A stretch of 64,000 bases of DNA, from NCBI RefSeq assembly GCF_001557875.1, contig NZ_LNRF01000001.1:1612001-1676000 (forward strand), read 5' to 3'. Each line of letters opens with the position of its first letter. Within the stretch, counting starts at the first letter, position 1. Below the pieces are notes generated by a model. The model made no database searches. It was not told where the DNA came from and saw nothing but the letters and a program-made list of their open reading frames with translations. This document shows positions 54,596 to 64,000 of this stretch, piece after piece. The translations under genes and the position numbers were made by a program. The DNA comes from Vibrio splendidus. Its GTDB lineage: Bacteria; Pseudomonadota; Gammaproteobacteria; Enterobacterales; Vibrionaceae.

Positions 54596-55030
54596 TGTCA
54601 TATCCATTTGTAACTGGGTGAGTTATTCACTAACAACCTCGTGCTTACGGAGAAGTTGTTACCTGCATTTAACAAGTAGGAAAACACTAATATACGAATG
54701 ACAAAAAAGTTGCATTAAAATATATAAAATAAAACAAATCACACTATAAAAAACAAAAAATCAATACTAAACAAAAAGATAGAGCACAAACCTGTCGTAA
54801 CCTTTTTTATATTTTGAGACCGATTGCTCATCAACTTTTGATTTTTCAATCGCAAAAGTAGCATTAAAATTCAAAGCAACATATTACTCATTAGACCATT
54901 GAGTGACATATCTTTAACTTTGAAACATTTTGTAACACACAGAACTCGGCTGAAATATTTTGCTTTGTGAAACAATTCCCAATTTGAGCTAGGAAAAATC
55001 ACTCAATTGGAAGTTCACTAGAAAAAAGAC
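54596..55030. other. Long AT-rich upstream region of the porin gene
   Basis: This 435 bp region is very AT-rich, with runs of A on the plus strand between 54700 and 54800. It is a long promoter/leader for the porin. Pairs such as TGAAA and TCAAA occur near 54840-54860 and 54920 on the minus strand, but none has clean ToxR-box spacing. No ORF was found. Confidence 0.5.
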
Positions 55031-55065
55031 AAAAAAAGGGCAACCAATCAGCGACCGGTTGCCCT
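55031..55065 (-). terminator. Terminator after the YegD-like gene
   Basis: AGGGCAACC/GGTTGCCCT stem; on the minus strand it is followed by seven T residues. Confidence 0.9.
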
Positions 55066-55086
55066 AAATAACACATCATTAAACTC

Positions 55087-56439
55087 TTATTTGAAGCAAA
55101 CTTCAGCCCAGCGAGCTAAACCTGCAGTTACCGAACCGAAATAGTTGCCACTCACAATAGGTACGTTAGGCACAGCTTGTTGTACAGCTTCACGAAGTAT
55201 CGGTGAACGAGCTGAACCACCCGTCATGTAGATTACGTCTGGCTGTTTCTGACCTTGTTGAATCGCTTCTTTAACCAACTCAATCATCTTAGACTTTGGG
55301 GTTTCAATCGCTTCAACCATCTGTTCGATTGAGATGTCCACCTCGACCAATTCAGAGGCAACATTAATCGCAGCACGATATTGAGAGGATTCTGCCAGCG
55401 CGATCTTAGCTTCTTCCGCTCTGCGCACAATGCCGTAACCTAAAGTATCATGATAAACCTTCATCAAACGTTCTAGCTTTTGAGGCTCTGACGCTTCTTT
55501 ACGAAGTAATTTCAATGCTGCTAGGTTTTCTCTTGAATAGAAATTCTTTTGAGCTTCAACATTATTAATCGCAATTGGATTCCAGAATTGAGTCAGTGGC
55601 ATATCGATACCCGAAATGCCTTTGCTGCCCATACCAAAAGGTGACATCAGTTGTTTGAACGCAAGATAGATATCAAGGTCATTGCCCCCTACCCTTTGTC
55701 CACTGTGTGCGAGCAAACTCTGGGTACGATCCGCTTTACCAGACCAAGTTGGTCCCATTTCTAACAATGAACAATCGGTGGTACCACCGCCAATATCCAC
55801 AACCAATACCGTTTGGTTTTCAGTTAAGGTGCTTTCGTAATCAAGACCTGCAGCTACTGGCTCAAATTGAAAAGCGATATCAAAGAAACCGGCACGCTTA
55901 GCTGCGCGAGACAGTATATCTTCAGCTTGTCGGTTCGCCTCTTCACCACCTCGACCATGAAAGTTAATTGGTCGGCCGATGACGGCTTGTTTGATCTGCT
56001 CTTGAGTCGTAAGCTCAGCTTGGTGTTTAATATTTGCCATCATGGCGCACACTAAATCTTCGAAAAAGCTCACCTGAACATCATGCAGTCCACTCGCACC
56101 AAGGAAAGACTTAGGGGACTTAACATAATAAACGTCGCGAGGGTCTTCTAAATAGAGATCCAACGCAGCCTGACCAAATGCCATGTCTTCTGGCACTAGA
56201 TCGATACTCTCTTCTCTGTTCAGAGCAATAGCTCGTCGGAGTACTTGCTCACCGATCGTATCACTCGGCTTGATATTCAAGTGGCGGAATAGATGTTCAG
56301 AAACGCTTTCACGGGTAGGCGCAAACACGGTTGAGGGAATATAGTGGTTGTTACCTTCTAGCGGTAACAGGCTTGGCTCTCCATTAACCATCGCCGCGAC
56401 AGAACAGTTAGCCGTTCCATAATCAAATCCAATAAACAT
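55087..56439 (-). CDS. yegD: Hsp70-family chaperone-like protein, YegD type
   Basis: The 450-residue protein equals E. coli YegD in length. It has the actin/Hsp70 ATPase motifs: FDYGTANCSVA at the N-terminus (phosphate 1), VVDIGGGTTDCSLL (phosphate 2) and MTGGSARSPILREAV (adenosine). It lacks the substrate-binding domain of DnaK, so it is an ATPase-core Hsp70 homologue of unclear role. GGGGGA before the ATG at 56439 supports that start. Confidence 0.92.
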   Translation of the reverse strand: MFIGFDYGTANCSVAAMVNGEPSLLPLEGNNHYIPSTVFAPTRESVSEHLFRHLNIKPSDTIGEQVLRRAIALNREESIDLVPEDMAFGQAALDLYLEDPRDVYYVKSPKSFLGASGLHDVQVSFFEDLVCAMMANIKHQAELTTQEQIKQAVIGRPINFHGRGGEEANRQAEDILSRAAKRAGFFDIAFQFEPVAAGLDYESTLTENQTVLVVDIGGGTTDCSLLEMGPTWSGKADRTQSLLAHSGQRVGGNDLDIYLAFKQLMSPFGMGSKGISGIDMPLTQFWNPIAINNVEAQKNFYSRENLAALKLLRKEASEPQKLERLMKVYHDTLGYGIVRRAEEAKIALAESSQYRAAINVASELVEVDISIEQMVEAIETPKSKMIELVKEAIQQGQKQPDVIYMTGGSARSPILREAVQQAVPNVPIVSGNYFGSVTAGLARWAEVCFK

Positions 56440-56597
56440 AGTATCCCCCACTCAACAAAAGGGGCAAGATGCTACCTGAAAAGCCTTGAAATTACGAGGT
56501 CATTTGCTTCTTTCGCTTGGTCATTTTTATTTTTCTGACTCTTAATAGCGAAACAAGTATGCTACATTTCAGCGCAAATGAATCACAGGTTAGTTAA

Positions 56598-56906
56598 ATG
56601 AAAACACCTTGCCGAGCGGCTTGTAAAAATAACGGTGGAATGTGCAGTGGCTGCTTTCGAACTATGGATGAGATTATAGGCTGGAAAGGCTTATCTGAAG
56701 ACGAAAGACTGTCTGTCATGAATAACCTTAGCGGTGTAAGTTCCACTCACCAGTGTCCACAATGCAATGAACCGGCTCAGTGCGATATTAGTGCAGGTAA
56801 AGAAACGTGTTGGTGTTTTGAACTAGAGAAGAGAGACACTAACTCCGTACCTACAACTGGGGTATGCATGTGTCGTAAGTGCTTGTCTGAGTTGCCGATT
56901 CAGTAG
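56598..56906 (+). CDS. DUF1289 protein with C-terminal cysteine-rich CWC domain
   Basis: The 102-residue protein starts with CRAACKNNGGMCSGCFRTMD, the DUF1289 pattern with four cysteines likely to bind a metal. A second part has CPQCNEPAQCDIS...CWCF, matching the cysteine-rich CWC domain. The total of 13 cysteines suggests two zinc or Fe-S sites. The function is unknown. It is divergent from yegD. Confidence 0.82.
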   Translation: MKTPCRAACKNNGGMCSGCFRTMDEIIGWKGLSEDERLSVMNNLSGVSSTHQCPQCNEPAQCDISAGKETCWCFELEKRDTNSVPTTGVCMCRKCLSELPIQ

Positions 56907-56935
56907 CCTACCAAGATAAAAGCCACTCAAAAAGA

Positions 56936-56964
56936 AAAAGCGAGAAAATCAAATCTCGCTTCAA
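56936..56964 (-). terminator. Terminator after the HopJ-family gene
   Basis: AAGCGAGA/TCTCGCTT stem; on the minus strand it continues TTTCTTTTTG, 50 bases past the gene's stop. Confidence 0.75.
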
Positions 56965-57015
56965 AACACTTGTTGTTTAGTAAGTATTTACTTCTTCTTT
57001 AAAGCAATTTACTTA

Positions 57016-57366
57016 TTACTTAGCTTTTGCAACCAGCGCAGGCTGAGAAAACTGTATTCCGTTCCAGCCATGAACCATGAAGTTACGAATATTTTGATGG
57101 TCGGTGTTCTCAGGAAAAGCTAGCACGTCATTACGATAAAATTGACCAAAACAAGCAAGTGTTTGCTCTACTGATAGGCCTTGCGCTAAACCAAAAGCAA
57201 AAATCTTACACGAACCATTATTTTGCCCTGCTGCATTCACCACCTCGCCATTACGAAATTCACTCTCCGTAAAATCATAGTGAGCTTCAATCACCTGCAT
57301 TGTTTCTTCAAATTGCACGCTTTCTGGGGTTTCAGCCAGAGTATTTAATAAGGTTTCCAGTTCCAT
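57016..57366 (-). CDS. HopJ-family protein of unknown function
   Basis: The 116-residue protein matches the HopJ family throughout: FEETMQVIEAHYDFTES, FRNGEVVNAAGQNNGSCKIFAF and FMVHGWNGIQF. The family is named after a putative Pseudomonas type III effector, but it is widespread in marine bacteria with no secretion system nearby, and this gene has housekeeping context. No enzyme activity is known. Confidence 0.85.
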   Translation of the reverse strand: MELETLLNTLAETPESVQFEETMQVIEAHYDFTESEFRNGEVVNAAGQNNGSCKIFAFGLAQGLSVEQTLACFGQFYRNDVLAFPENTDHQNIRNFMVHGWNGIQFSQPALVAKAK

Positions 57367-57559
57367 TTACTATTTCTCCATCAAGTATATAACTGACAGC
57401 AGTGTATCTTGTTTTTCGGTAAGAGTAAGCCGTTGTTTACTTTGGACAGCGATTCACTTTTTGGCTTACAATGCTAATTACCTCAATGAAACTAATGACA
57501 TAGTTTTATCAGGGCGTTATATTATTTTATCAAGCGGTTAACATTGTTCAGTAACGAAT

Positions 57560-58219
57560 ATGCATAAAGATAAGAACTTAGAACTGTTTAGATACCTTAA
57601 ACCAGGTACAAAAACAGCAGCTGTATTAGAATTTGGCCCAGACGACTCCATCCAGATCAGTACACTTTATATCGGATACAAAGAGGATCAGTACCTTATC
57701 CTAGAGCTTTCACAAAAAGCGACAGAGGCTCTGACGCTCAGAAAACTCATCAATGTAGATATTATTGTTCGTGCTATCACCGATACTGAACTGGGGCATA
57801 TTGTCGCCTTTAAAACCAATGTACTGGCTCATATCACCTCGCCCGCGCACCTTATTTTCCTGCGTCCTCCTTCGAGCTTTGCAAGCAAGCCTATCCGAGA
57901 ACACGAAAGATACAAGGTACGCCTTAGCTGTGAAGTCACCTTTGATACTTTGTCATTGGATGCCACTTTGGTCGACTTTTCAGTTTCAGGCTGCGGCATT
58001 TATATCACGCAACAATCAGATATCGATGTAGGTTGGAAGATACAAGTAAACTCTGTCTTAAGTGAATACTTAGATAGTGAACTGGTCTACAAAGTGGTGA
58101 GCAAGAAACGACAAGGCCAAGGCTGGCTATTAGGCATTCAGTTCCCTGAACACCTAGATATGAGTGACGAGTTAAAAACACTGCTGTTAGAGCAGGCCTT
58201 TGTTGCCGGCTTTGTATAA
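57560..58219 (+). CDS. PilZ-domain c-di-GMP receptor, YcgR-like
   Basis: The 219-residue protein has an N-terminal YcgR-type beta domain (about residues 10-95) and a PilZ domain (about residues 110-210). The c-di-GMP-binding residues are in REHERYKVR (the RxxxR arm) and DFSVSGCGI (the D/NxSxxG motif). YcgR-type proteins slow flagellar motors when c-di-GMP is high; that role here is inferred. It converges with luxQ. Confidence 0.92.
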   Translation: MHKDKNLELFRYLKPGTKTAAVLEFGPDDSIQISTLYIGYKEDQYLILELSQKATEALTLRKLINVDIIVRAITDTELGHIVAFKTNVLAHITSPAHLIFLRPPSSFASKPIREHERYKVRLSCEVTFDTLSLDATLVDFSVSGCGIYITQQSDIDVGWKIQVNSVLSEYLDSELVYKVVSKKRQGQGWLLGIQFPEHLDMSDELKTLLLEQAFVAGFV

Positions 58220-58267
58220 ATGATTTTATTCACAATACTTGCTCTATAGCACTTTCAAAGAGTCAAA

Positions 58268-60837
58268 TTAGTATTTCGTTACATCCCAGTGTAAGTTTTT
58301 AAAATGAACAAATGCTTGGTGTAACGACTCTTCTTTAATAGGCTTTACAATCACGTAATTCGCCCCTGCAGCCATAAAGTTGTCTCTGGTTGAATCTTGA
58401 GCATCAGCGGTACACGCATAAATTGGAGCTGTGACACCAATTTCACCTCTTAATTGCTGTGTAGTTTCAACACCACCTAGATTGGGAAGTTGGTTATCCA
58501 TCAAAATAAGGTCATAGGTTGTCGCCTTAGCCATTTCTATCGCTTCTAAACCGTCTTTTGCCCAAGTAACTACCATTCCATATTTTTTGCAGAAAGCCTG
58601 AGCAATAAAGGCGTTAGTGTGATTATCTTCCACCAGCAGCACCTTCAAAGACCGGCTAAACAACACCTCTGGCTCGATATTCACTTGTTGCTTAATGCTC
58701 AAGAGCGACTTAGAGCGCACTTCCACAGGAATTTCTATAATGAACTCCGAACCTTGTTCTATAACGCTTCGGACTTGGATGTCCCCCTCCAGCATATCGA
58801 CAAGGTTTTTTACAATCGTTAAACCCAACCCTGTTCCACCATATTCACGAGTCGTAGTCTCTTCAGCTTGAACAAAAGGTTCGAACACAGCATCAATTTT
58901 ACTTTCATCGATACCAATACCTGTATCTTTCACTCGAACGACCAAACTAGCATGGTCTGAATTAAAAATACTTTCGAGTTCAAAGCTCACGGAAATGCCA
59001 CCTTGGTGAGTGAACTTAAGGGCGTTACTCAGCAGGTTAAACATGATCTGGTTAAGACGCACTTGGTCGGTATTTATTTCGATGTCATCAACTATGTGAT
59101 TCACAATAGTAAACGCTAATGATTTATCTTCACAAAGCGGACGATAAATGCTGTCCAAGGTATTGACCAACTCCCCCAAACGGAAGTTTTTCTTTTGAAT
59201 ATTGAACTGCCCCTGCTCTATCTTTGAGAAATCCAAAATATCGTTAAGTACCGCAAGTAGATGCTCCGCACTGTTACAAAGTACATCCACCTGTTCTCGG
59301 TTATCTTCACTGTGTATAGAGCGCTTCAGTAACTGAGAAACACCGAGAATACCGTTTAGTGGAGTACGAATCTCATGACTCATCTTAGCTAAGAAGTCTG
59401 CACGTACATTAGCAAGGTGTTCTGCTTCTTCTCTTGCTCGATCTGCTTGCCTCTCAGCTTCAATAAGCTTGGTAATATCTTGTCCTTGCACTACCACTCC
59501 GGTGATACCGTGTTCAACGCTTATTGCAGACATGTTCCAGCGAAATACCTTCTTGCCAATAGGCACATTGATACCCGTTAGTTTCGAGCCTTGAACTACC
59601 ATCTGAATATTCGGCAGCATTCGGGTTTCAAACTCTTGAGCCACCGCTCCGTAATTGTCATCGGCATCAAATAACGCCATTCGAGCCGCGGGGTTCATCT
59701 GAATCAAATCCCCTTTTTCAGACCAAACCAAGATAGGTGAGTGAGCAAAATTGAAGAGATCTTGGAACTTTTGGTTCTGTTCAGACAAGCGTTCAAAGGT
59801 ATCTTCAAGCGTACAGCCAATATGATGAAACTCGAAAATGTTAGAGCCATCAAACTTGTTGTACTCCTCGCTATCACTTGCAGAGCGAGTAAAGTCCATC
59901 AACTTGTCTAGCTCGGCAGCTACCCTTCTTTGGATCCAAGCTCGCGCAAAGAAAGACATAAATATGATCACTACTATCACAACAATGATCGCACGTTCAT
60001 AGTTCTCTTCTAACGCTATGAAGTTGGTGTTCTTTTGAACGGCACGAATAGTGAGAGGGGTTTCAACAGCATTGATTTTAATCGTTGCGACAGTGACAAA
60101 ATGGCGAGGTAATTGCTCGTACATTTGATAGTTAAGGATGTCAGAGATTGTGTAGCTCTCATCACCATTGAATGTAGAGGTGACAGGTGTCCCATGCGCT
60201 TCAATAACGATGTTTTCACAATTACTGCCTTGTTGAATCGACTCCGCTAGAGAGAAGTTGTTATCAAGTACGATAGCGATATAGAGCTGGCCTAGAACCT
60301 CTCCTGTTTGGTTGTCCACAATCGGAGTTCGGCGAGCCAACAAGTGACGATTACCAATATCTGTCGTCAGTTTGATAAAATGCCAATTACTACTGAAAGA
60401 CACCTCATCAGAGATATGTTTTAAGTAGGACTCATCCAACCCATAAAATTGACCGTTGCCATCTTCCCAGACCAAACCATCATGAGTAGAGACAAAGCGT
60501 AAATCTGGAGCATGATCAGGCTCACGTTGGTCAACTCCAAAGAAAAAGTAGCTCAGAGCATCTGCATCGTTGGTATCAAAATACTCCCGTAGCGTCTCAC
60601 TGTGTGAACTACTATCTTGGTGGATTTGCAACACCGACAAACGATAATCAAACATATTTTGGATCAGGCTAGAGGTTTGCTGAACCGTTCGATTAGTCTC
60701 TTGTTTGACGATGCTACTGCTAGTTTCATAATTATGAATAAGCACGCCAAGTGCCATCACGCCTATCACTAAAATAATGATACGTGTAATGAGTTTTGCT
60801 AAGGTGTTCCTTGGTGTACTGGCGTAGCTTTTCTTCA

Positions 60838-60838
<1 letters not shown>
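58268..60838 (-). CDS. luxQ: AI-2 sensor hybrid histidine kinase LuxQ
   Basis: The 856-residue protein is close in length to V. harveyi LuxQ (859). It has two spans (about residues 15-38 and 283-303) flanking a periplasmic tandem-PAS domain that binds LuxP, a cytoplasmic PAS (about residues 365-480), a phosphoacceptor helix (FLAKMSHEIRTPLNG), an ATP-binding domain (YGGTGLGLTI) and a C-terminal receiver with Asp in LILMDNQLP. Phosphate goes through LuxU/LuxO, encoded elsewhere. Its ATG overlaps the luxP stop (TAATG). Confidence 0.96.
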
Positions 60839-62240
<1,402 letters not shown>

Positions 62241-62555
62241 TTATGAGACATCGATATATTGAATTTTGTCTTTTTGCCACTCAATAATTAATTTGCGTGA
62301 TGCCAGTTTTTCTTTGCGAGATTTTGGTAATTGTTTTATGGCGTATTCGGTTTTCAACGCCTCACTTTTTGACCCAACCCCAAAACTCCAAACCAACGTC
62401 AGCGGTCCTTTTCCTTTTAGTGCTTTTGCACCTTTTCCCGTTTGGTGTTGTTCAAACCGACGTTCCAAATTATTCGTCACGCCACAATAAAGGGCATTGT
62501 GACGATTGCGGATCAAGTACACGACCCAATCCGCATTTTTATCAACGTCTGACAT
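62241..62555 (-). CDS. GIY-YIG domain protein (UPF0213/YhbQ type)
   Basis: The 104-residue protein is a minimal GIY-YIG nuclease domain. VVYLIRNRHNALYCGVTNNL holds the degenerate GIY and YCG motifs with the catalytic tyrosine, and ERRFEQHQTGKGAK has the conserved arginine. LKTEYAIKQLPKSRKEKL holds the metal-binding glutamate. E. coli YhbQ is similar. The ATG directly follows the yceH stop codon. Confidence 0.9.
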   Translation of the reverse strand: MSDVDKNADWVVYLIRNRHNALYCGVTNNLERRFEQHQTGKGAKALKGKGPLTLVWSFGVGSKSEALKTEYAIKQLPKSRKEKLASRKLIIEWQKDKIQYIDVS

Positions 62556-63212
62556 TTAAAGCAGCGATTCAACCAGAGCCTTAAGCTCTGCCACTTCTGC
62601 TCGTAGGCTTGCTACTTCAGATTCAAGCTCTTCAAACTTTTCACTCGTTGCTGAGGGGGCAGCCATGCTTACTGATGCCGTCGCAAACGCTTCAACATCC
62701 ACGTCACCGCTCAATAAGTGCTGGTAGCGTGATTCACGTTTACCCGCTTCGCGTGGTAGCTTGACCACTAGCGCGCCGGCTTCTCTTGCAGCGAGCTTCT
62801 CTAGTATTGCTTCTACTTCTTTCACATCACTAAAGTTTGCGAGGCGCCCCGTTCGAGTACGAAGTTCACCGGGTGTTTGCGCGCCGCGAAGCAGCATGCA
62901 ACAGATGATTGCACGCTCTTGCTCTGTAAATTGCAAATCACCGAACTCAGTGTTGCAGAAACGATGCTGATACTTATTAACACGGCTGTTGAAGCTGCTT
63001 TCATCGCTCACCATGCGACGTCCGATCAAACCATCAACCGCATCTAAAACGTCTGACTCAGAAAGAGAGAGAACTGGCTCACGGTTACTCTTTTGATTAC
63101 AAGCCGTTGTTAAGCTATTCAGTGTCAGTGGGTAGTGATCGGGAGTAGTGACTTCTTTCTCGATCAAGCAACCGATAATTCTCGCTTCAATTGGGGAAAG
63201 TACTGTGTTCAT
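62556..63212 (-). CDS. yceH: YceH-family (DUF480) winged-helix protein
   Basis: The 218-residue protein begins with [21 protein letters not shown], the DUF480 signature, and has two winged-helix-like modules with [27 protein letters not shown] coiled coil closes the C-terminus ([19 protein letters not shown]). The function is unknown. AAGGA precedes the ATG, and the GIY-YIG gene abuts its stop codon. Confidence 0.92.
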   Translation of the reverse strand: MNTVLSPIEARIIGCLIEKEVTTPDHYPLTLNSLTTACNQKSNREPVLSLSESDVLDAVDGLIGRRMVSDESSFNSRVNKYQHRFCNTEFGDLQFTEQERAIICCMLLRGAQTPGELRTRTGRLANFSDVKEVEAILEKLAAREAGALVVKLPREAGKRESRYQHLLSGDVDVEAFATASVSMAAPSATSEKFEELESEVASLRAEVAELKALVESLL

Positions 63213-63275
63213 CGTTTTTCCTTTTTATTATTTTGATAATTCCATCTCAACACCTAACAATGCAGTCAATGAAGA

Positions 63276-63476
63276 CTAGTGCTCAGACAAAATCGGTACT
63301 CGTTTCTTTCTGCCTTGCTCATCAATCATTATGATCTTAGAACGGTTTAGCTCTATTTCCACGACTTCCAAATAAGTACGCTCTTGTACATACGCATCAC
63401 GAAGCTTGTTTTGCTCTGCCGAAGATTCAGTAACATCGTCACCCAAATCTTCTGTTTCTAATTGTTGTTGATTCAT
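63276..63476 (-). CDS. Small hypothetical protein
   Basis: A 66-residue frame from the ATG at 63476 encodes an acidic N-terminus and a C-terminal ERTYLEVVEIELNRSKIIMI segment with IDEQGRKKRVP. The longer frame to 63575 adds a cysteine-rich hydrophobic stretch that looks non-coding. I do not recognise it. The ribosome binding site is weak. Confidence 0.5.
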   Translation of the reverse strand: MNQQQLETEDLGDDVTESSAEQNKLRDAYVQERTYLEVVEIELNRSKIIMIDEQGRKKRVPILSEH

Positions 63477-63609
63477 TTCACATTTCGTATCAATGCAGTA
63501 TCTATATAGGATACTAACTTGAACGGAGAGATAAAAACAATCACACATCAGCGAGAGTGACGAATAATTAAACAACCTTACTTTTGCTTTGATCTAAAGA
63601 CTGTTACAT

Positions 63610-63621
63610 CATCAATTGATG
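63610..63621. promoter_or_regulatory. Perfect 12-bp palindrome upstream of tmaR
   Basis: CATCAATTGATG lies 50 bp before the tmaR start, in the likely promoter. The binding protein is unknown and a chance occurrence is possible. Confidence 0.3.
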
Positions 63622-63671
63622 TGCTTTAATCAGATCCAGACAATGTATTTGAAGATTAGGAAAAGGAATCT

Positions 63672-63986
63672 ATGAGCAGCGTATTTGAAATTGTTAGCCA
63701 AGCACGACGTAAGAACAAACTTAAGCGTGAACTTTTAGACAACGAAAAGAAAGTTCGCGACAACCGTAAGCGTGTCGACCTTCTGGATAACCTACTTGAT
63801 TACATCAAGCCAGAGATGACTCACGACGAGATCCTAGGCATTATCAAAAACATGAAGGCTGACTACGAAGACCGTGTTGACGATCACATCATCAAAAGTG
63901 CAGAGATCTCTAAAGCTCGTCGCGACATCAGCCGCCGCATTCGTGAACTAACAGAAGAAGACAAGCAAATCCAGGGTAAGAAGTAA
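63672..63986 (+). CDS. tmaR: PTS-associated polar protein TmaR (YeeX, DUF496)
   Basis: The 104-residue coiled-coil protein closely matches E. coli YeeX, renamed Tma[36 protein letters not shown] and [18 protein letters not shown] are near-identical. In E. coli TmaR clusters enzyme I of the sugar phosphotransferase system at a cell pole. AAAAGGA lies six bases before the ATG. Confidence 0.93.
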   Translation: MSSVFEIVSQARRKNKLKRELLDNEKKVRDNRKRVDLLDNLLDYIKPEMTHDEILGIIKNMKADYEDRVDDHIIKSAEISKARRDISRRIRELTEEDKQIQGKK

Positions 63987-64000
63987 TCTAACCTCGTTGA

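Noticed and set aside
54596..55030. ToxR boxes upstream of the OmpU-like porin
   Set aside because: T-N-AAA elements occur, but without the expected 5-bp spacing, and the region is so AT-rich that chance hits are expected.
57016..57366. Reading the HopJ-family gene as a type III secretion effector
   Set aside because: No secretion genes, chaperone or atypical base composition are nearby. The family is common in non-pathogenic marine bacteria.

Overview
The window is a stretch of Vibrio chromosome, most likely from the Splendidus clade. The evidence is luxPQ, a KtrAB K+ uptake pair, a GbpA chitin-binding LPMO behind a c-di-GMP riboswitch, and a phnW-pbfA-phnX phosphonate operon of the type studied in V. 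splendidus. Several of these genes (luxPQ, gbpA, msrAB) lie on chromosome II in V. cholerae, so chromosome II is likely here too; that is inference. I see no rRNA, tRNA, CRISPR array, prophage, integron or intact insertion sequence. The window is core and niche-adaptation DNA, not a mobile island.

Layout. 1-8.8 kb: 5' part of an ABC exporter gene (left edge), a NUDIX hydrolase, a small lipoprotein, an unknown membrane protein, a YdcF-like protein, L-serine deaminase, a MITE-like repeat, a POT-family transporter lacking its signature motif, and a Fur-boxed siderophore-interacting protein. 8.8-15.2 kb: a gluconate regulon (gntR; TRAP dctPQM-gntK-gnd) with GntR operators at both promoters. 15.2-26.6 kb: a 2-aminoethylphosphonate (AEP) regulon with importer phnS/T/U, regulator phnR, an FAD-dependent amine oxidoreductase and, divergently, phnW-pbfA-phnX; palindromic sites (TGGTA-N2-TACCA) mark its promoters. 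26.6-38.7 kb: OmpA-like protein, YhfA/OsmC protein, periplasmic MsrAB, KtrAB, a YnaI-like MscS channel, manC-manB, aroG with a TyrR-like box, and small conserved genes. 38.7-41.1 kb: an HTH regulator divergent from gbpA, whose leader carries a c-di-GMP-I riboswitch and a short upstream ORF. 41.1-49.5 kb: the caa3-type cytochrome c oxidase cluster (coxB-ctaD-ctaG-coxC-surf1-SCO-like-ctaA-ctaB) with an opposite-strand DUF2909 gene inside it. 49.5-64 kb: a phosphohexomutase, a LysE exporter, an FAH-family protein, a porin, a YegD-type Hsp70, DUF1289/CWC, HopJ-family and PilZ proteins, luxPQ, a GIY-YIG protein, yceH, a small unknown gene and tmaR (yeeX).

How it works together. The gluconate unit imports, phosphorylates and oxidatively decarboxylates gluconate under GntR and probably CRP. 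The phosphonate unit imports AEP and converts it, its (R)-1-hydroxy derivative (via PbfA) and possibly N-methyl-AEP (via the FAD enzyme) to phosphonoacetaldehyde, which PhnX cleaves to acetaldehyde and phosphate. The cox cluster encodes the oxidase together with its heme A and copper assembly factors. gbpA (riboswitch) and the PilZ protein link the region to c-di-GMP; luxPQ, with a LuxR-like box upstream, links it to AI-2 quorum sensing.

Points most worth a second look: the 17-codon upstream ORF that ends in a TAATG junction with gbpA; the NAD-type cofactor loop of Gnd; the FAD oxidoreductase placed between phnS and phnT behind a strong terminator; the SCO-like protein without its copper-ligand histidine; and the POT protein without ExxER.
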